Positions 37,081-50,700 of a DNA stretch of 64,000 nucleotides are shown in pieces. Each line of letters opens with the position of its first letter. The first letter of the stretch is position 1. Both the position numbers and the translations under genes were made by a program. Origin of the DNA: Voacanga thouarsii (taxonomy: Eukaryota; Streptophyta; Magnoliopsida; Gentianales; Apocynaceae); the NCBI GenBank assembly GCA_026120185.1, contig JANUWF010001101.1:124001-188000 (forward strand). Direction: 5' to 3'. The notes under the pieces are model-generated. The model saw only the letters and a program-made list of their open reading frames with translations. It was not told the DNA's origin and ran no database searches.

Positions 37081-39115
37081 CTTGGCACATATACTGATAC
37101 TTACAATATAATTTTGCAACTGCATTACTACAATTACCGCGTACAACTAGCATATCTTTGTTTAAAAAATCAAACAAAATATCTCTTTTTTGTCCAATAA
37201 AAACACTACTGGGATTATAAAATGACAGGCTAATTTGAAAAACACACACAATAGGAATACTGTACATCATACGTGGGCTTCTAAAGGTAAACCACCGTCG
37301 CAAAGCACCAAATGGTTCCCCAATCAAACTTATGTTGTCGCCCCAGATACATGGCACATATACTCATACTTACAATATTCTTTTGCACCTGCATCACTAC
37401 AATTACCGTGTACAACTAGTACATCCTTGTATAAAAAAATCAAACAAAATATCTCTTTTCTTATCCAATAAAAACACTACTAGGATTATAAAAGGACAGA
37501 CTAATTAGAAAAATACACACAACAGGAATGATGTGCATCATACGTGGGCTTCTGATGGTAAACCATCGTCGCAAAGCACCGAAAAGTTCCCCAATCATGC
37601 TGATGTTGACGCCCCATATACTTGTTACATATACTCATACTTACAACATTCTTTTGCAACTGCATCACTAAAATTACCGCGTACAACTAGCATATCTTTG
37701 TTTAAAAAAATCAAACAAAATACCACTTTTTTGTCTAATAAAAACACTACGGCGATTATAAAAGGGCAGACAAATTAGAAAAACACACACAACAGGAATA
37801 CTGTGCATCATACGTGGGCTTCTGATGGTAAACCATTGTCGCAAAGCTCCGAAAGGTTCCCCAATCATGCTTATGTTACGCCCCATATACTTGGCATATA
37901 AACTCATACTTACAACATTCTTTTGCAACTGCATCACTAAAATTACCGCGTACAACTAGCACATCTTCGTTTAAAAAAATCAAACACAATACCTCTTTTT
38001 TTTTCCAACAAAAACATTCTGGCGATATTAAAAGTACAGACTAATTAGAGAAACACACACAACAGGAATATTGTGCATCATACGTAGGCTTCTAATGGTA
38101 AACCATTGTCGCAAAGCACCGAAAGGTTCCCCAATCATACTTATGTTGACGCCCCTTGTACATGGCACATATGCTCATACTTACAACATTTTTTGCAATA
38201 GCATCACTACAATTACCGCGTACAACTAGCACATCTTTGTTTAAAAAAATCAAATAAAATACCATTTTTTTTGTCAAATAAAAACACTACTGGGATTATT
38301 AAATGACAGACTAATTAGAAAAACACACATAACTGGAATACTGTGCATCATATGTGGGCTTCTGACGGTAAACTATCGTCGCAAAGCGCCGAAAGGTTTC
38401 CCAATCGTGCTTATATTGACGCCCCATATACTTGGCACATATACTCATACTTACAACATTCTTTTGCAACTGCATCACTAAAATTACCGCGTACAGCTAG
38501 CACATCTATCTTTAAAAAAATCTAACAAAATACCTCTTTTTTTGTCTAATAAAAACACTACTGGCATTATAAAAGGACAGACTAATTAGAAAAACACGCA
38601 TAAGAGGAATACTGTGCATCATACGTGGGCTTCTAATGGTAAACCACCGTTGCAAAGCACCGAATGGTTCCCAAATCATGCTGATGTTGAAGCCCCATAT
38701 ACTTGGCACATATACACATACTTACAACATTCTTTTGCAACTGCATCACTAAAAATACCGCATACAACTAGGACATCTTTGTTTAAAAAAATCAAACAAA
38801 ATACCTCTTTTTTTGTGCAATAAAAACACTACTGCAATTATAAAAGGACAGACTAATTAGAAAAACACACACAACAGGAATACTGTGCATCATACGTGGG
38901 CTTCTGATGGTAAACCATCGTTGCAAAGCACTGAAAGGTTCCCCAATCATGCATATTTTGACGCCCCAAATACTTGGATCATATACTCATACTTACAACA
39001 TTCTTTTGCAACTGCATCACTATAATTACCGCATACAACTAGCACATCCTTGTATAAAAAAATCAAACAAAATACCTCTTTTTTTGTCCAATAAAAACAC
39101 TACTTGGATAATAAA
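37081..39115. repeat. Satellite array, middle block (about 7.5 monomers)
   Basis: Same 270-bp family and orientation, starting mid-monomer at the LTR junction. These monomers carry the plain CGTGGGCTTCTGATGG and ACCATCGTCGCAAAG variants, as in the right arm, rather than the TTTCGGATGG and GAGCTC variants common in the left arm. The last bases, ATAAA (39111-39115), are the target duplication of the next solo LTR. Confidence 0.95.
39111..39115. repeat. Target-site duplication ATAAA, left copy
   Basis: Pairs with 43344-43348. The site is the TATAAAAGG segment of a satellite monomer; joining the flanks restores the monomer. Confidence 0.92.
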
Positions 39116-41394
39116 TGTAACACCCCACTACCTAGGCCCAACAGGGCCGGGGATGTCGCCTCGTCCAAAGGACAAGGGGTCTTTATAAGTAGGTCACACA
39201 AAAGAAAATAAAAGTAATACTTTAAAATTGAACTTATTACAACCCAAAAATACATGAACAAATCCAAAATAAATTGTTTACTACCATCTCTCAAAACAAC
39301 ACATAAGAAAAATAACATATAGTCTTCAAAGCATAGGCAACAAATCTAGCTATTCATCTCCACAGCAGGATCGACCTGAAAATATGGCATAAGAGGTGAT
39401 GAGATAAAAATCTCATTAAGTCCGTGTGTGCTTTGGGTGTTCAGTGAAAACAGTTTGTGGATGCAAAATGTGAAAACTTTGTAATAGAAATATTGGCAAG
39501 CAATAAACATTAGTCAAAAACAAGAGTGGTGTTTTTGGCTTTTTCAGCCATACATAATTTATAAGATCAACCACTCAAAAGAAAGGATTATGGGTTACCA
39601 CACGTTGGGCCCCATAACCGGATGGTTAGTATGCCACACTTTGTGCATACTATTGGTCAGAATGCCGACACTTTGTTCAGACTGACAAAAGGTAGGTGAT
39701 CGGCCTACCGGGCAAGATACTCCTCCTTCTCTATACCCAAACAACAATCGGGTGTCCATTCCGGCAAAACACAGTCACTTGACTGAAATAAAAACTTCTA
39801 GCTCGGATCGGCATGACTAAGTAGTACTGACGTTTCTCTAAGTTGAGTTTTATCTTCTGGAGGTGGCCTCCTGCCAGAAAACTCACTCTTGCTCTTCAAA
39901 ACTAGTACTACTAGCCTACCCTTATTAAGTACTCAACGATAATTGTCCCACTTGGGAGAAAACTGATAAAAAATATCTTTGCTTGAAAATGGCAATCAAG
40001 GGTTTCTAAAGTCCATACCAAAATCAGTTTTAGAAATAGTTCAGTGTTTGAGTAAAACTACTTTGAAAATTTTCAAATAATTGGTTTGACTGAATCAAGA
40101 AAAGAAACAGTCCTTAATTGCCGCTACTAAATTAGTATTCACATACTTAGTGTTTAGCTTACCATGGTAACCTTATACAACAAACAAGTTTTATGCAGGA
40201 GCTTACCTGATCCTTTGCTTGCTCAAATTCAAAAGTCTTCCAAAGCTGACCTAACCCCACCTGGGGTAAACACAAGACATAAGGTTACACTCAAGCTATA
40301 TTCACTTACACAAATAATCCTAACCCTAATGTTCTAAGCTTTAAGGCTAGATGATAAAGAATTTTATAAAATAAGTCTAGTTTGATAAGTTAAAATAACT
40401 AGGGTTCCTAAAATAATTGCTAATAAATTATAAACTCAAATTATAATTCTTGAGTGTTATTTTTAATAAATAAACTAAGGTTTGAATATTAAGTCCTAAA
40501 TAGTACTAATAAATGGTGATTTAAATATAGCTTTATTATAAATAAATATTTAATTACAAATAACCTTTAATTAATTTTTAAATAGATAATAAATAATGAA
40601 TGAATTATTTTAAATTTTAATTAATAAATAACAAATAGATTCTAATAATATTTTTTATTGTAAAGGATTTATTACTATATATATTATTTTTAATAAAAGA
40701 TCTCATTTATTTGATAAAGAAAATATGAATATTTTAATTAATAAACCATTCCTAATCTCCCTAGAGTTTTGAATTTTATAGGGAAAATATAGCAGCATTC
40801 TATTCAAGGTAATAAAATTTGTTAATAAAAATAATCTAGCCTTAACAAGAAAATACTTTTTCACCATGATTTTCCTATTAATAGAAAGGATTCATGAACA
40901 CCTCCTCCATCATCAAACAATATATAAATCCATTCATGAACATACACTTGAACTATCTCATACCATCACATGGCCAAAATCCTACTAAGCATAATCATCA
41001 ACCATGGTTTCCATAGAAAAATAAGAACATAAAAACCTAATCACCTTTGGTGTCATGGTCTCTAACATGCTTCAAATATCCATAAAATTTCATTAAGCAC
41101 GAAGAACATACATTGATTCGAAAGGAAAACACATACATCCTAGTCATATACAACAATCATCATGTCCTAACTCCGTCCCCTTAATCCACATGCATATACT
41201 CAATCCCTTATCCATATTTCATTCTTCCTATCAATATCTAAGAGACATGAATACTGAATTAAAAGAAGGATTAAAGGAAAATACTTGATTTGATGAACAC
41301 TTCAATGAAGAATTAAGAAGATCCACGCGATTGAGAGCCTTGAATGATCCAACGAGAAAACGGCCATGGTTGATGGTTGATCAACCATTTCGGT

Positions 41395-41398
<4 letters not shown>

Positions 41399-41460
<62 letters not shown>
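41399..41460. repeat. GA microsatellite, about 31 units
   Basis: Uninterrupted AG/GA run inside the solo LTR; equivalent sites in sister LTRs have about eight units. Confidence 0.97.
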
Positions 41461-41461
<1 letters not shown>

Positions 41462-43044
41462 ATTAGAACAGTACAATCGAATGGAAGAAGATGAACAAGA
41501 AGGTTGTTCTTGACTTACCTTGTTGATGTTCTTGAGACCTTCAAAGAAAAGTTAATTTTGATCTGTTCGAAAATTCTTGTTTGCGAGGTTTTGTGTTATA
41601 AATACCAGAAATGAAGTTTAGAGATTAAATGGAAGTGATTTGGAGTATTTGAGAGTGATTGGAGGTGTTTAGAGTAGGGTTAGGCTTGAAGAAGGTTAGT
41701 GTGTGTTCTTAGTATTCTTGGTGTTCTAGGTGAAAATGGAGAGAATTGGGAAGAAGTGCTGCACGAATTTTGGTAGAGGGCTGGCCGAATGGTATGGAGT
41801 GAATGAGGGTTTCGGTTTTCAGCAAGAAAGAGAGAGAATGATCAGTTTTTTTTTTTAAATTTAAATGGAGGAAATGGTGGAGATGTTTAAGGTAAGAGGT
41901 TAGCTATGGTGTTTGATCAAGAGAGGTTTCTATGGTCTTCAATGGTGCCAGCTGAACATGGTGGTTTTGCTGAATTAATTGAAGGTTAATGTTGCTCCAA
42001 GGCTGGCTGAAATTCAGTCTTAAATGGAAGAGGAAATTCTGGTTTATTTGCCTAATACAAGAGTGATTTTAATGGAGTAGAATGCTGAAATTATTTGAAG
42101 TTCAAAAGGAGTTTGAATGGAGTGATCTTAGGAGTGTTTTGTGGTGTGGCTATGGAGTCCATATGCTCAAGGTAAGTGTGGGGTTAATGGTGTTCAGTCT
42201 ACAGCTGAGCAAGGTTCAATTTTACAGAGGTTGAAGGTGATTTTCGGCCTTGGCTAGAAGGGAGCAAAGCTGGAAAATTCTGGTTTCATGCTTCAAGAGT
42301 TTCGAAGGCTGTGCAGAATTTCTGCACACCTTCAACCCGATTTGCAGCTGACTCTTGAGGGAGTTTGAAGGTCTTTCTAAGGTGGTTTTTCAGCCTTAAT
42401 GCTGGAGAAATATAGAGGAGTTTTGCTGGCTTGAAGATGAATCAAAATAGCTTCATTTACTTGGTTGAAAGCTGCGAAATGCCTAGAATTTTTCCTGGTT
42501 TGGTGCTGTATGTGCAGTCCGAAAATTGCACAGATTTTCCAGCCTTCAAGCCACATGAAATGACCATTTTTATGGTAGAAAATGAGTGGGTTTACTGGCT
42601 GTATTTTTGAAGAAATGGCCTGCAAATATTCTGGAAAATTTCCAGATTTTCCTTTACTAGAAGATGAATAACATGAAGGTGAGTTTGAAGGTGCTATCAT
42701 GGTGATTGCTTTTCTCTTGGAAACCCTTCCTATTTCTCCTCCTACTTTCGGCCAACTTCCCAACCTCCAATGCTGATTTTCGAAATTCAAGGTGGAGGAG
42801 TTGTCACAGAATTTTTTTGGAATTTAAAAGAAATGATTTAATGGTTTTGAATTATAAAGATGTTAGGACAAGCTAGTGGTAAAAAAAAGGACAAGAATTC
42901 TTCTAGAATTCTTTTTAGGACACAATGATAAGATAAGGACATTCTCTTCATGTCTCCCCTAAGACAACATTCCTATTTCCATGAAATGCAAGAAAACAAA
43001 AATTCAAACTTAGTTAAGATAATCATGACAAAAGCTTAAATGAT

Positions 43045-43100
43045 GGGATTTAAACTCATGACCTTAGAAATTAATTCACCAAGCTCTAACCACTAAACCA
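43045..43100 (-). other. tRNA-like A and B boxes inside LTR (copy 3)
   Basis: On the minus strand, TGGTTTAGTGGTTAG (43086-43100) and GAGTTTAAATCCC (43045-43057). The A box is unchanged from copy 1; the B box is more decayed. Confidence 0.5.
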
Positions 43101-43343
43101 CAACAACTCTTGTTGTTATTTTCTCACCCACATTTTCTTCCTATTTAATCCTCAAGCTTTCTTCCTATTTTGACCTCAAGCAAAATTACCATTCCTACTC
43201 GATAAACATAACTAAGCATTTTAACCTATAATCCACAACTCTAAAGCACATAGAATCATTTAAAAGATATATATTCATGCAAAATAATATGATATGCATC
43301 TCGACACCCTTACTCTAGGGTTGGCTTTAGGGGGCGTTTCACA

Positions 43344-43348
43344 ATAAA
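43344..43348. repeat. Target-site duplication ATAAA, right copy
   Basis: Matches 39111-39115; the satellite monomer resumes at once with AGGACAGACTAATT. Confidence 0.92.
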
Positions 43349-44482
43349 AGGACAGACTAATTAGAAAAATACATACAACAGGAACACTGTGCATCATACG
43401 TGGGCTTCTTATCGTAAACCATCGTCGCAAAGCACCGAATGGTTACCCAATCATGCTGATGTTGACGCCACATATAATTGACACATATAATCATACTTAC
43501 AACATTCTTCTGCAACTGCAACACTAAAATTACCGCGTACAACTTGCACATCTTTGTTTACAAAAATCAAACAAAATATCTCTTTTTTTGTCCAATAAAA
43601 ACACTACTGGGATTATAAAAGGACAGACTAATTAGAAAAATACACACAACAGGAATACTGTGCATCATACGTGAGCTCCAGATGGTAAACCAGCATCGCA
43701 AAACACCGAAAGGTTCCCCGATCATGCTTATGTTGACGCCACATATACTTGGCACATATACACTTACTTACAACATTGTTTTGCAACTGCATCACTAAAA
43801 TTATCGCGTACAACTAGCACATCCTTATTTAAAAAAATCAAACAAAATACCTCTTTTTTTGTCCAATATTAACACTACTGGGATTATAAAAGGACAGACT
43901 AATTAGAAAAACACACACAACAAGATTACTGTGTATCATACGTGGGCTTCAGATGTTAAACCATCGTCGCAAAGCCCCCAATCATGCTTATGTTAACGCC
44001 CCATATACCTGGCACATATACTCATACTTACAACATTGTTTTGCAACTGCATCACTAAAATTACCGCGTACAACTAGCACATCTTTGTTTAAAAAAATCA
44101 AACAAAATACCACTTTTTTTGTTCAATAAAAAACACTACTGAGATTATAAAAGGACAGACTAATTTGAAAAACACACACTACAGGAATATTGTGCATCAT
44201 ACGTAGGCTTCTGATGGTAAACCATCGTCGCAAAGCACCGAAGGGTCCCCCAATCATGCATATTTTGTCGCCCCATGTACTTGGCTCATATACTCATACA
44301 TAAAACATTCTTTTGCAACTGCATCACTAAAATTACCGCGTACAACAAGCACATCTTTGTCCAAAATAATCTAACAAACTACCTCTTTTTTTGTCTATTA
44401 AAAACACTACAGCGATTATAAAAGGAGAGACAAATTAGAAAAACACACACAACAGGAATACTGTGCATCATACGTGGGCTTC

Positions 44483-44713
44483 AATAAAATTACCGCGTAC
44501 AACTAGCACATTTTTGTTTAAAAAAATATTAGACAAAATACCACTTTTTTTGTCTAATAAAACACTACGTGAATTATAAAAGGACAGACTAATTAGTAAA
44601 ACTCACACAACTGGAATACTCTGCATCATATGCGGACTTCTGATGGTAAACCATCATTGCCGAGCACCGAAAGGTTCCCCAATCATACTTATGTTGACGC
44701 CACATATACTTGG
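44483..44713. repeat. Patch matching 53944-54173 at a satellite breakpoint
   Basis: From AATAAAATTACCGCG to about GACGCCACATATACTTGG this stretch matches the monomer at 53944-54173 with about one mismatch seen by eye. Its left edge cuts a monomer at GGGCTTC, removing about 140 bp. Its right edge lies at the start of the 4052-bp duplication. Confidence 0.75.
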
Positions 44714-47700
44714 CACATGTACACATACTTACAACATTTTTTTGCAACTATATCACTACAATTACAGTGTACAACTAGCATATATTTGTTTTGAAATAAT
44801 CGAACAAAATATCTCTTTTTTTTGTCCAATAAAAACACTACTGGGATTATAAAAAGATAGACTAATTAGAAAAACGCACACAACTGGAATTTTGGGCACC
44901 ATTCGTGGGATTCTGATGGTAAACCATCGTCGCAAAGCACCGAAAGGTTTCCCAATCATTCTTATATTAACTCCCTATATACTTGGCACATATACTCATA
45001 CTTACAACGTTCTTTTGGAACTGCATAACAAAAATTACTGCGTACAACTAGCACATCTTTGTTTAAAATAATCAAACAAAATACCTCATTTTTTGTCCAA
45101 TAAAAATACTACTGGGATTATAAAAGGACAGACTAATTAGAAAAACACACACAACAGGAATACTGTGCATCATACGTGGGATTCGGATGGTAAACCTCCG
45201 TCGCAAAGCACCAAAAGGTTCCCCAATCATGCTTATGTTGACGCCTCATATACTTGGCACATATACTCACACTTATAACATTCTTTTGCAACGGCATCAA
45301 TAAAATTACTGCGTACAACATGCACATCCTTATTTAAAAAAATCAAACAAAATAACTCTTTTTTTGTCCAATATTAACACTACTGGGATTATAAAAGGAC
45401 AGACTAATTAGAAAAACACACACAACAGGAATACTGTGCATCATACGTGGGCTTCAGATGGTAAACCACCGTCGCAAAGCCCCCAATCATGCTTATGTTA
45501 ACGTCCCATATACTTGGCACATATACTCGTACTTACAACATTGTTTTGCAACTGCACCACTAAAATTACTGCGTACAACTAGCACTTCTTTGTTTAAAAA
45601 AATCAAACAAAATACCACTTTTTTTGTCCAATAAAAACACTACTGAGATTATAAAATGACAGACTAATTAGAAAAACACGCACAACGAGAATATCGTGCA
45701 TCATACGTGGCTTTTGATGGTAAACCATAGTCTCAAAGCACCGAAAGGTTCCCCAATAATGCTTATGTTGACGTCCCATATACTTGGCACCTATATATTT
45801 ATACCTACAACATTCTTTTGCAACTGCATCACTAAAATTACCCCGTACAACTAACACATCTCTGTATAAAAAAATTAAACAAAATACCACGTTTTTTGTC
45901 CAATAAAAACACTACTGGGATTATAAAAGGACATCCCAATTAGAAAAAAACACCCAACAGCAATACTGTTCATGATACGTGGGCTTTTAATAGTAAACCA
46001 CCGTCGCAAAGCTCCGAAAGGTTCCCCAATCATGCTTATGTTGACGCCCAAGATACATGGCACATATACTCATACTTACAACTTTCTTTAGCAGCTGCAT
46101 CAATACAATTACCGCATTCAACTTGCACATCTTTCTTTAAAAAAATCAAACAAAATACCCCTTTTTTTGTCTAATAAAAACACTACTGGGATTATAAAAG
46201 GACAGACTAAATAGAAAAACACGCACAACAGGACTACTGTGCATCATACGTGGGTCTCTGATGGTAAACCATCGTCGCAAAGCACCAAAAGGTTACTCAA
46301 TCATGCAGATGTTGACGCCCCATATACTTGGCACATATACTTATACTTACAATATTCTTTTGCAAATGCATCACTAAAATTACCGCGTACAACTAGCACA
46401 TTTTTCTTTAAAAAAATCAAACAAAATACCACTTTTCTTGTCCAATAAAAGCACTACTAGGATTATAAAAGGACAGACAAATTAGAAAAACACATAAAAC
46501 AGGAACACTATGCATGATACGAGGGCTTCTGATGGTTAACCACCGTGGCAAAGCACCGAAAGGTTCCCCAATCATGCCTATATTTACCCACCAGATACTT
46601 GGCACATATACTCATACATACAACATTCTTTTGCAACTGCATCACTACATTTACCGTGTACAACTAGCACATCTTTGTGTAAAAAAATCAAACAAAATAC
46701 CATTTTTTTTGTCCATTAAAAACACTACTGAGATTATAAAAAAACGGACTAATTAGAGAAACACACACAACAGGAATACTGTGCATCATACGTGGGCTTT
46801 TGATGGTAAACCATCGTCGCAAAGCACCGAAAGGTTCCCCAATTATGCTTATGTTGACGCACCATATACTTGGTACATATACTCATACTTATAACATTCT
46901 TTTGTAACTGCATCACTAAAATTACCATGTACAACTAGCACATTTTTGTTTAAAAAAATATTAGACAAAATACCAGTTTTTTTGCCTATTAAAACACTAC
47001 TGGAATTATAAAAGGACAGACTAATTAGTAAAACTCACACAACTGGAATACTCTGCATCATATGCGGACTTCTGATGGTAAACCATCATTGCAGAGCACC
47101 GAAAGGTTCCCCAATCATGCTTATGTTGACGCCACATATACTTGGCTCATGGACACAGACTTACAACATTCTTTTCCAACTGCATCATCAAAATTTTCGC
47201 GTACAACTAGCACATTCTGTTTAAAAAATTAAACAAAATACCACTTTTTTTGTCCAATAAAAACACTCCTGGGTGTATAAAAAGACAGAGTAAATAGAAA
47301 AACACACACAACAGGAATACTGTGATTATACGTGGGCTTCTGATGGCAAACCATCGTCGCAAAGCACCAAAAGGTTTCTCAATCATGCTGATATTGACGC
47401 CCCATATACTTGGCACATATACTCATTCTTACAACATTCTTTTGCAACTGCATCACTAAAATTACCACAAACAACTAGCACATCTTTCTTTAAAAAAATC
47501 AAACGAAATACCACTTTTCTTGTCCAGTAAAAGCACTACTGGGATTATAAAAGGACAGACAAATTAGAAAAACACATCGCAGAGCACTATGCATGATACG
47601 TGGGCTTCTGATGGTAAACCATCATCGCAGAGCTCCGAAAGGCTCCCCAATCATGCATATATTGACGCCACAAATACTTAGCACATGTACACATACTTAC

Positions 47701-50700
47701 AACATTCTATTGCAACTGCATCACTACAATTACCGAGTACAACTAGCACATCTTTGTGCAAAAAAATCAAACAAAATACCTCTTTTTTGTCCAATAAAAA
47801 CACTACCCGGAGTATAAAAGGTCAGACTAATTAGAGAAACACACCCAACAGGAATACTGTGCATCATACGTGGGCTTCTGATGGTAAACCATCGTCGCAA
47901 AGCACCGCAAGGTTCCCCAATCATGCTTATGTTGACGCCCCATATACTTGGCACATATACTCATACCTACGACATTTCTTTTGCAACTGCATCACAAAAA
48001 TATTACCCCGTACAACTAGCACATCTTTGTTTAAAAAAATCAAACAAAATACCACGTTTTTGTCCAATAAAAACACAACTGGGATTATAAAAGGACAGAA
48101 CAATTAGAAAAACACTCCCAACAGGAATACTGTGCATGATACGTGGGCTTCTGTTGGTAAACCACCGTCGCAAAGCACCGAAAGGTTCCCCAATCATGCT
48201 TATGTTGACGCCCAAGATACATGGCACATATACTCATACTTACAACATTCTTTTGCAACAGCATCAATACAATTACCGCATTCAACTTGCACATCTTTCT
48301 TTAAAAAAATCAAACAAAATACCTTTTTTTTTGTCTAATAAAAACACTACTGGGATTATAAAAGGACAGAGTAATTAGGAAAACATTTACAACAGGAATA
48401 CTGTGCATCATACGTGGGCTTCTGATGGTAAACCATTGTCGCAAAGCACCGAAAGGTTCCTCAATAATGCTGATGTTGACGCTCCATATACTTGGCACAT
48501 ATACTCAAACTTACAACATTCTTTTGCAACTGCATCACTAAAATTACCGCGTACAACTACCACATCTTTGTGTAAAAAAATCAAACAAAATACCTCTTTT
48601 TTTGTCAAATAAAAACACTACCCGGATTATAAAAGGCCCGACTAATTAAGAAACACACACAACAGGAATACTGTGCATCATACGTGGGCTTCTAATGGTA
48701 AACCATCGTCGCAAAGTACCGAAAGGTTCCCCAATCATGCTTATGTTGACGCCACATATACTTGGCACATGTACACATACTTACAACATTTTTTTGCAAC
48801 TATATCACTACAATTACAGTGTACAACTAGCATATATTTGTTTTGAAATAATCGAACAAAATATCTCTTTTTTTTGTCCAATAAAAACACTAATGGGATT
48901 ATAAAAAGATAGACTAATTAGAAAAACGCACACAACTGGAATTTTGGGCACCATTCGTGGGATTCTGATGGTAAACCATCGTCGCAAAGCACCGAAAGGT
49001 TTCCCAATCATTCTTATATTGACTCCCCATATACTTGGCACATATACTCATACTTACAACGTTCTTTTGGAACTGCATAACAAAAATTACTGCGTACAAC
49101 TAGCACATCTTTGTTTAAAATAATCAAACAAAATACCTCATTTTTTGTCCAATAAAAATACTACTGGGATTATAAAAGGACAGACTAATTAGAAAAACAC
49201 ACACAACAGGAATACTGTGCATCATACGTGGGATTCGGATGGTAAACCTCCGTCGCAAAGCACCAAAAGGTTCCCCAATCATGCTTATGTTGACGCCCCA
49301 TATACTTGGCACATATACTCACACTTATAACATTCTTTTGCAACGGCATCAATAAAATTACTGCGTACAACATGCACATCCTTATTTAAAAAAATCAAAC
49401 AAAATAACTCTTTTTTTGTCCAATATTAACACTACTGGGATTATAAAAGGACAGACTAATTAGAAAAACACACACAACAGGAATACTGTGCATCATACGT
49501 GGGCTTCAGATGGTAAACCACCGTCGCAAAGCCCCCAATCATGCTTATGTTAACGTCCCATATACTTGGCACATATACTCGTACTTACAACATTGTTTTG
49601 CAACTGCACCACTAAAATTACTGCGTACAACTAGCACTTCTTTGTTTAAAAAAATCAAACAAAATACCACTTTTTTTGTCCAATAAAAACACTACTGAGA
49701 TTATAAAATGACAGACTAATTAGAAAAAACGCACAACAGGAATACTGTGCATCATACGTGGCTTTTGATGGTAAACCATAGTCTCAAAGCACCGAAAGGT
49801 TCCCCAATAATGCTTATGTTGACGTCCCATATACTTGGCACCTATATATTTATACCTACAACATTCTTTTGCAACTGTATCACTAAAATTACCCCGTACA
49901 ACTAACACATCTCTGTATAAAAAAATTAAACAAAATACCACGTTTTTTGTCCAATAAAAACACTACTGGGATTATAAAAGGACATCCCAATTAGAAAAAA
50001 ACACCCAACAGCAATACTGTTCATGATACGTGGGCTTTTAATAGTAAACCACCGTCGCAAAGCTCCGAAAGGTTCCCCAATCATGCTTATGTTGACGCCC
50101 AATATACATGGCACATATACTCATACTTACAACATTCTTTAGCAGCTGCATCAATACAATTACCGCATTCAACTTGCACGTCTTTCTTTAAAAAAATCAA
50201 ACAAAATACCCCTTTTTTTGTCTAATAAAAACACTACTGGGATTATAAAAGGACAGACTAAATAGAAAAACACGCACAACAGGACTACTGTGCATCATAC
50301 GTGGGTCTCTGATGGTAAACCATCGTCGCAAAGCACCAAAAGGTTACTCAATCATGCAGATGTTGACGCCCCATATACTTGGCACATATACTTATACTTA
50401 CAATATTCTTTTGCAAATGCATCACTAAAATTACCGCGTACAACTAGCACATTTTTCTTTAAAAAAATCAAACAAAATACCACTTTTCTTGTCCAATAAA
50501 AGCACTACTAGGATTATAAAAGGACAGACAAATTAGAAAAACACATAAAACAGGAACACTATGCATGATACGAGGGCTTCTGATGGTTAACCACCGTGGC
50601 AAAGCACCGAAAGGTTCCCCAATCATGCCTATATTTACCCACCAGATACTTGGCACATATACTCATACATACAACATTCTTTTGCAACTGCATCACTACA

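Larger units (their letters stand above)
39116..43343 (-). mobile_element. Solo LTR (4228 bp) inserted in satellite
   Basis: Begins TGTAACACCCC and ends CGTTTCACA with a perfect ATAAA duplication. Same family as the other LTRs but visibly more diverged in its AT-rich middle (40300-40900). Contains the hairpin units near 39626-39688, a long GA run and tRNA-like boxes at 43045-43100. No internal coding sequence, so it arose by LTR-LTR recombination. The open frames at 41331-41513 (made by the GA run) and 42377-42790 match nothing I recognise. Confidence 0.95.

Noticed and set aside
41331..41513. Open frame with an Arg-Glu run
   Set aside because: Produced by translating the GA microsatellite.
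42377..42790. 137-codon minus-strand frame in the solo LTR
   Set aside because: No recognised motif and not preserved in the equivalent segments of the other LTRs (about 26100-26500 and 31080-31450).
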